The position numbers were made by a program, and so were the translations under genes. This document shows, one piece after another, positions 8,593 to 11,406 of a stretch of 11,406 nt of DNA. How positions within the stretch are numbered: position 1 is the stretch's first letter; every line of letters begins with the position of its first letter. The stretch spans positions 1 to 11,406 of the forward strand of contig MU401052.1 of NCBI GenBank assembly GCA_022578965.1. The letters run 5' to 3'. The stretch comes from Xylaria sp. FL1777. Its lineage: Eukaryota > Ascomycota > Sordariomycetes > Xylariales > Xylariaceae. Under the pieces are notes generated by a model. The model saw only the letters and a program-made list of their open reading frames with translations, was not told the DNA's origin and did not search any database.

Positions 8593-8677
8593 AAGTTTAA
8601 AGCTTAATAAACTTAATGCTTAAGTTTATTAAGTTTAAAGCTTAATAAACTTAACGCTTAAGTTTATTAAGTTTATG
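8593..8677. repeat. 38-bp tandem repeat, 2.2 copies, self-complementary
   Basis: Units at 8593-8630 and 8631-8668 differ only by one T/C, and a partial third unit follows. Inside each unit, CTTAATAAACTTAA and TTAAGTTTATTAAG are complementary around a 3-base TGC or CGC loop, so every unit can form a hairpin. Its AAGCTTAATAA core resembles that of the 26-bp minisatellite beside the other B copy. Confidence 0.88.
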
Positions 8678-8951
8678 TATTAAACCCTTATAATAGTTTA
8701 AATATATATTTTTTTAACAAATAAAACTTTTTTTACGTATGCTTTTTTTACATTTAGCTTTTTAACTAGCTTAATTAGCTTATTTTGTAATATTATTTTT
8801 TTTTTTTATAATTATTGTTTTAATAATTTTATATTTCTTTTTTCGTAAGTTTTTTTCTTTTATTTTCTGTTTTTTGTTTTTTATACTTATTATATTTAAT
8901 AAAGTTTTTAAAAAACCTCGCTTATTGCATTTTAAACAAAAAACTTAATAA

Positions 8952-9332
8952 AACTTTGCTTTGCTTTTTTTTATTAAACTAAAATTAATTAAAATAGCTT
9001 TATGCTTTTGCTACAATTATTATAGCACAAAATGTTTAATATTAAAATCTAACTTTAATTAATATATTAAATGTATTATAGCTAAACAAACAAATTATAA
9101 TGCTAAAAGTTTATTTTTAAAGCAAATATAACAGCTTATTTTTTAGCACAAAAAGCTAAAAAATAAATTAAACTTGCTAATAAAAAAGCATAAAAAAATA
9201 AATATAAAAATCTGCTGTTTTAAGCAACAAAAGAAATTATAGCAAAAAAAAATAGCTGCTACTATAGCTTATAGTTTAAATAGTTTAAAAAAGCTTAAGC
9301 AAATTAAAGCAAAAAAAATGTTATATAACTAA
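8952..9332 (+). pseudogene. Decayed Cys-containing, lysine-rich coiled-coil-like protein
   Basis: One frame runs from 8952 to a stop at 9330-9332 with only four internal stops (9060, 9129, 9144, 9240) in about 126 codons, fewer than expected at this composition. Each could be a lost Gln, Arg or Trp codon. The N-terminal third carries Cys codons at 9003, 9009, 9033 and 9072 with Tyr codons where further Cys may have been lost. The rest is Lys/Leu/Ile/Gln-rich with heptad-like spacing and a final KKLKQIKAKK-type tail. From memory of the family layout, this resembles fungal hypothetical proteins that pair a CxxC-type cluster with a coiled coil and are common near transposons. The match is by layout only and the function is unknown. 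The frame continues upstream only to the stop at 8949. Confidence 0.5.
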
Positions 9333-9356
9333 AAAATAGAAATAGCGCATTAAAGT

Positions 9357-9380
9357 AGTATAACTATTACTAGTTATACT
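9357..9380. repeat. Perfect hairpin, 10-bp arms, 4-base loop
   Basis: AGTATAACTA and TAGTTATACT flank TTAC. It lies between two convergent coding remnants, the plus-strand one ending at 9332 and the minus-strand pol ending near 9393. It could be a residual terminator or element-end structure, or chance. Confidence 0.6.
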
Positions 9381-9392
9381 TTTAAAGTTTAA

Positions 9393-11406
9393 TTAAAACA
9401 TATTAAACGTTTTGTTTAAAGTTAATTTTTTTTTTAGTTTTAACTAGTTAAAGTATTAATAATAAAACTAATTTATAATTATTTTAGCAGTTTTTAAATA
9501 TTTTTTAAGTTCTTAAGTATTATTAGCATATAAATATTTTTTTTATTTAATAAAATATTTAATATTATTATTATTTTAACAGAAATCTAGTATATTTTTA
9601 ACTTTATAAATGTTTTAATCTGTTTTTATTTTTAGTTATATTTTAATAAATATTTTAATAAATATTAGTTTTAATAAAAAAATATAAAAAACAAAGTAAA
9701 TTTATATATTCTTTAGTAATAACAGTTTATAGTTAATAAATAAAATAACTTTTTTAATTTTAAAAAAGCTAAGTTTTTTAAATTTTAATTTATTGCTTAG
9801 TTGTTTTGTTTTAATTTAAAAAATATTAATGTTTATATTTTGTTTTTATTATAGCAAATAAACCTTGTTTTCTTTTTTAAAAGCTAGTTTTTTAGTTTGT
9901 TTTTTGGTATAGTATATTAATATTTATTATTATAAAAACTAAAAATATAATTATAGTTTAGCTTATAGCGTTTTAATTTTTATTATAATAGTTTTTGCTT
10001 AAAGTACTATAGTTAAAATAACAAGTGCTTTTATTAATGTTTTTTTTTGTTTTTTAATAGTTGTTTATTATTTATAAACAGCTTTATATAAAAATATATT
10101 TATATTTTTGTTTATTAATATATTATATAAAATTTATGCTATTAATAATAGTTTTATTTAATTGTTTTATTAATAATTAATATAACTTTATAAATATTAT
10201 TTTAATATTTAGTTTAGTTTTTTTGTTTGGTTATTTGTTTATAAATAATAAACAATTAAAAACTTTAGTTTAATATTAATAAGTTTAAAAAAACTAGTTT
10301 TAAACTTAAAAATAAATAATTTATTTTAGTTTAAAATAATTTTTTTTAGTAGCTTATACTTATTTAAATATTAGCGTATAAAAGCATATATAAGTTCTTT
10401 AACTATTATATTTTTTTTAAACAGTAAAAAATAAGCATACTTAATAAATTTATTAATAATAATTTATATTTTATTATATTATACTTTTATAACTAAATTA
10501 GTTAATAAAAATAATATTATAATAAAATTTTAAGCAATAATATATTATGCTTATTTAAATATTTATATAAGTTATAGCAGTTTATAAAGCTTATGTTAAG
10601 CTGCTTTAGCTTTGTTGCAAATATTGCACTTTTTTATAATAGTTTTAATTATATTTTATAGTTTTAAAAAATCGTATTTTTTTTATAGTTATTTAACTGT
10701 TTTTATTGCTTTTTAATATTTATATAATAAATATTTATAAAATTTTTTAATAAACTTATTTTATAAAAATTCTAGTAAATAAACCTTATGTTTATATATT
10801 AAGTTATTATTTTTTAATTTTTTGTATTTTTATAGCTATGCTAACTTTTTTAAGTTATAAGCTTATTATAGCTATATATTTATAAAGTTTTTAAGTATAA
10901 TTTTAACTTTTAAGCTTTTATTTTTTTAAAAATATAATATTTAAATGTTTTTTTTTAAAACTTTAAATCTTTTTTAACTTTGTTAGCTTAATATGTTTAC
11001 TTAAATGTTTTTTTTTCTTTTAATATAATATATCTTAAAGTGAAATTTAAAAAAAAAAACCATTTAATTTTTATATTATTTAATAATTTTTTATATAATT
11101 ATAAATTTTATTAAGTTTTAATAATTTAAATAAATCTTAATTAGTTTTATAGTTTTTATAAAAAATAATTTTTACTTTTTAAGTGCTATAATAATTACAA
11201 GCAATTTTTTATTATATATAAAATATTATAATACTACATTTTATAATGCTTTAAAGTAATAAACTACTAAGTGCTATTTTTTGTTATTTTTTAGTTATTT
11301 TAAAATTTTTATAATTATACTATTTAAAGCATTTATTTTTAGCTTTTTTTTTTTTTATAAATTAAGTAGTTTAACTATAAAGTTAAAAGTAACTTTTAGT
11401 TTTAGT
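9393..11406 (-). pseudogene. pol: Decayed Ty3/gypsy chromovirus pol: integrase and chromodomain (partial)
   Basis: This is the C-terminal half of a fungal LTR-retrotransposon polyprotein; reverse transcriptase lies beyond the window end. One minus-strand frame, riddled with stops, shows the following in order. The integrase zinc finger has the GHxG His as Tyr at 10718, then CxxC Cys codons at 10628 and 10619. The core Asp before Phe-Ile is now Asn at 10529, the second Asp is Asn at 10331 (before KLF), and the catalytic Glu is Lys at 10223 within the QT-E-R-x-N block. The last two are 36 codons apart, i.e. D35E. FK....KVYLL lies near 9884-9851, KL-GPF-KIKKV (GP now Ser-Phe) at 9779-9750, and the block for HPVFH..LLEP near 9640. 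A chromodomain (VxxILD, Y..KW with Trp as stop, TW as T-stop, E) spans about 9600-9490. All catalytic codons are lost. No 3' LTR is visible after the end. Confidence 0.93.

Larger units (their letters stand above)
1..11406. other. RIP-like AT-rich transposon graveyard (whole window)
   Basis: The whole window is extremely AT-rich, and nearly every reading frame is stopped within a few dozen codons. Aligned duplicate segments differ almost only by C/T and G/A changes. In a hand count of one line (9061-9120) TpA was 12 and ApT was 10; TpA excess is expected after CpA-to-TpA mutation. Recognisable protein remnants show the matching codon changes: Gln, Arg and Trp to stop, Pro to Leu/Phe/Ser, His to Tyr, Asp to Asn, Glu to Lys and Gly to Lys/Ser/Glu. 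This is the known signature of RIP in Pezizomycotina; assigning it here is inference from pattern. Mutated sites are not confined to CpA, since several lost Asp/Glu codons imply G-to-A change after A. Confidence 0.85.

Noticed and set aside
10100..10380. A frameshift within the integrase core
   Set aside because: A first reading suggested one, but recounting the A-runs puts all three catalytic positions (10529, 10331, 10223) in the same frame.
1..11406. Mitochondrial, plastid or apicomplexan origin as the cause of the AT richness
   Set aside because: No tRNA, rRNA or organelle protein is seen, while RIP-style transition-only divergence and chromovirus remains point to fungal nuclear heterochromatin.

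Overview
The window looks like nuclear DNA from a filamentous ascomycete (Pezizomycotina), taken from an AT-rich, transposon-filled, heterochromatin-like block that has been heavily mutated by repeat-induced point mutation (RIP) or a similar C-to-T process. The reasons are extreme A+T content (5% G+C in the line 5821-5880), stops in every frame, duplicated segments that differ almost only by transitions (26 of 26 between the 304-bp direct repeats), and recognisable retrotransposon proteins whose Gln, Trp and Arg codons have become stops and whose Asp/Glu codons have become Asn/Lys. The genus cannot be told from this. There is no intact gene. The only open frames above 70 codons (138-356 and 3166-3432, both +) look like chance frames in T-rich DNA.

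Layout. 1-1688: AT-rich, no recognised gene, with a 30-base poly(A) run. 1697-2409: a 713-bp non-autonomous DNA transposon with roughly 80-bp terminal inverted repeats (TIRs), a perfect 8-bp target duplication and a satellite-like core. 2418-3122: nothing recognised. 3123-4020 (-): a decayed, lysine-rich coding-like segment. 4050-4155: a small GC-richer patch. 4159-4288: five 26-bp tandem repeats. 4314-4572: repeat B in minus orientation. 5238-5960 (+): a decayed Ty3/gypsy gag ending in a zinc-knuckle-like motif. 6186-6489 and 7973-8276: repeat A, two direct copies enclosing a less mutated 1.48-kb segment. 8274-8534: repeat B in plus orientation, fused to repeat A. 8593-8677: a 38-bp tandem repeat. 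8952-9332 (+): a decayed Cys-containing, lysine-rich coding-like segment. 9393-11406 (-): the 3' half of a decayed Ty3/gypsy chromovirus pol, with integrase zinc finger, D,D35E core, GPF-type module and chromodomain, running off the window end.

No genes here work together as a functional system; the window is a layered record of insertions. The gag and pol remnants lie on opposite strands, so they belong to different element copies or to a rearranged one. The parts most worth following up are the TIR element with its satellite core, the A/B repeat junction, the inverted B copies with different minisatellites, and the three less mutated islands.
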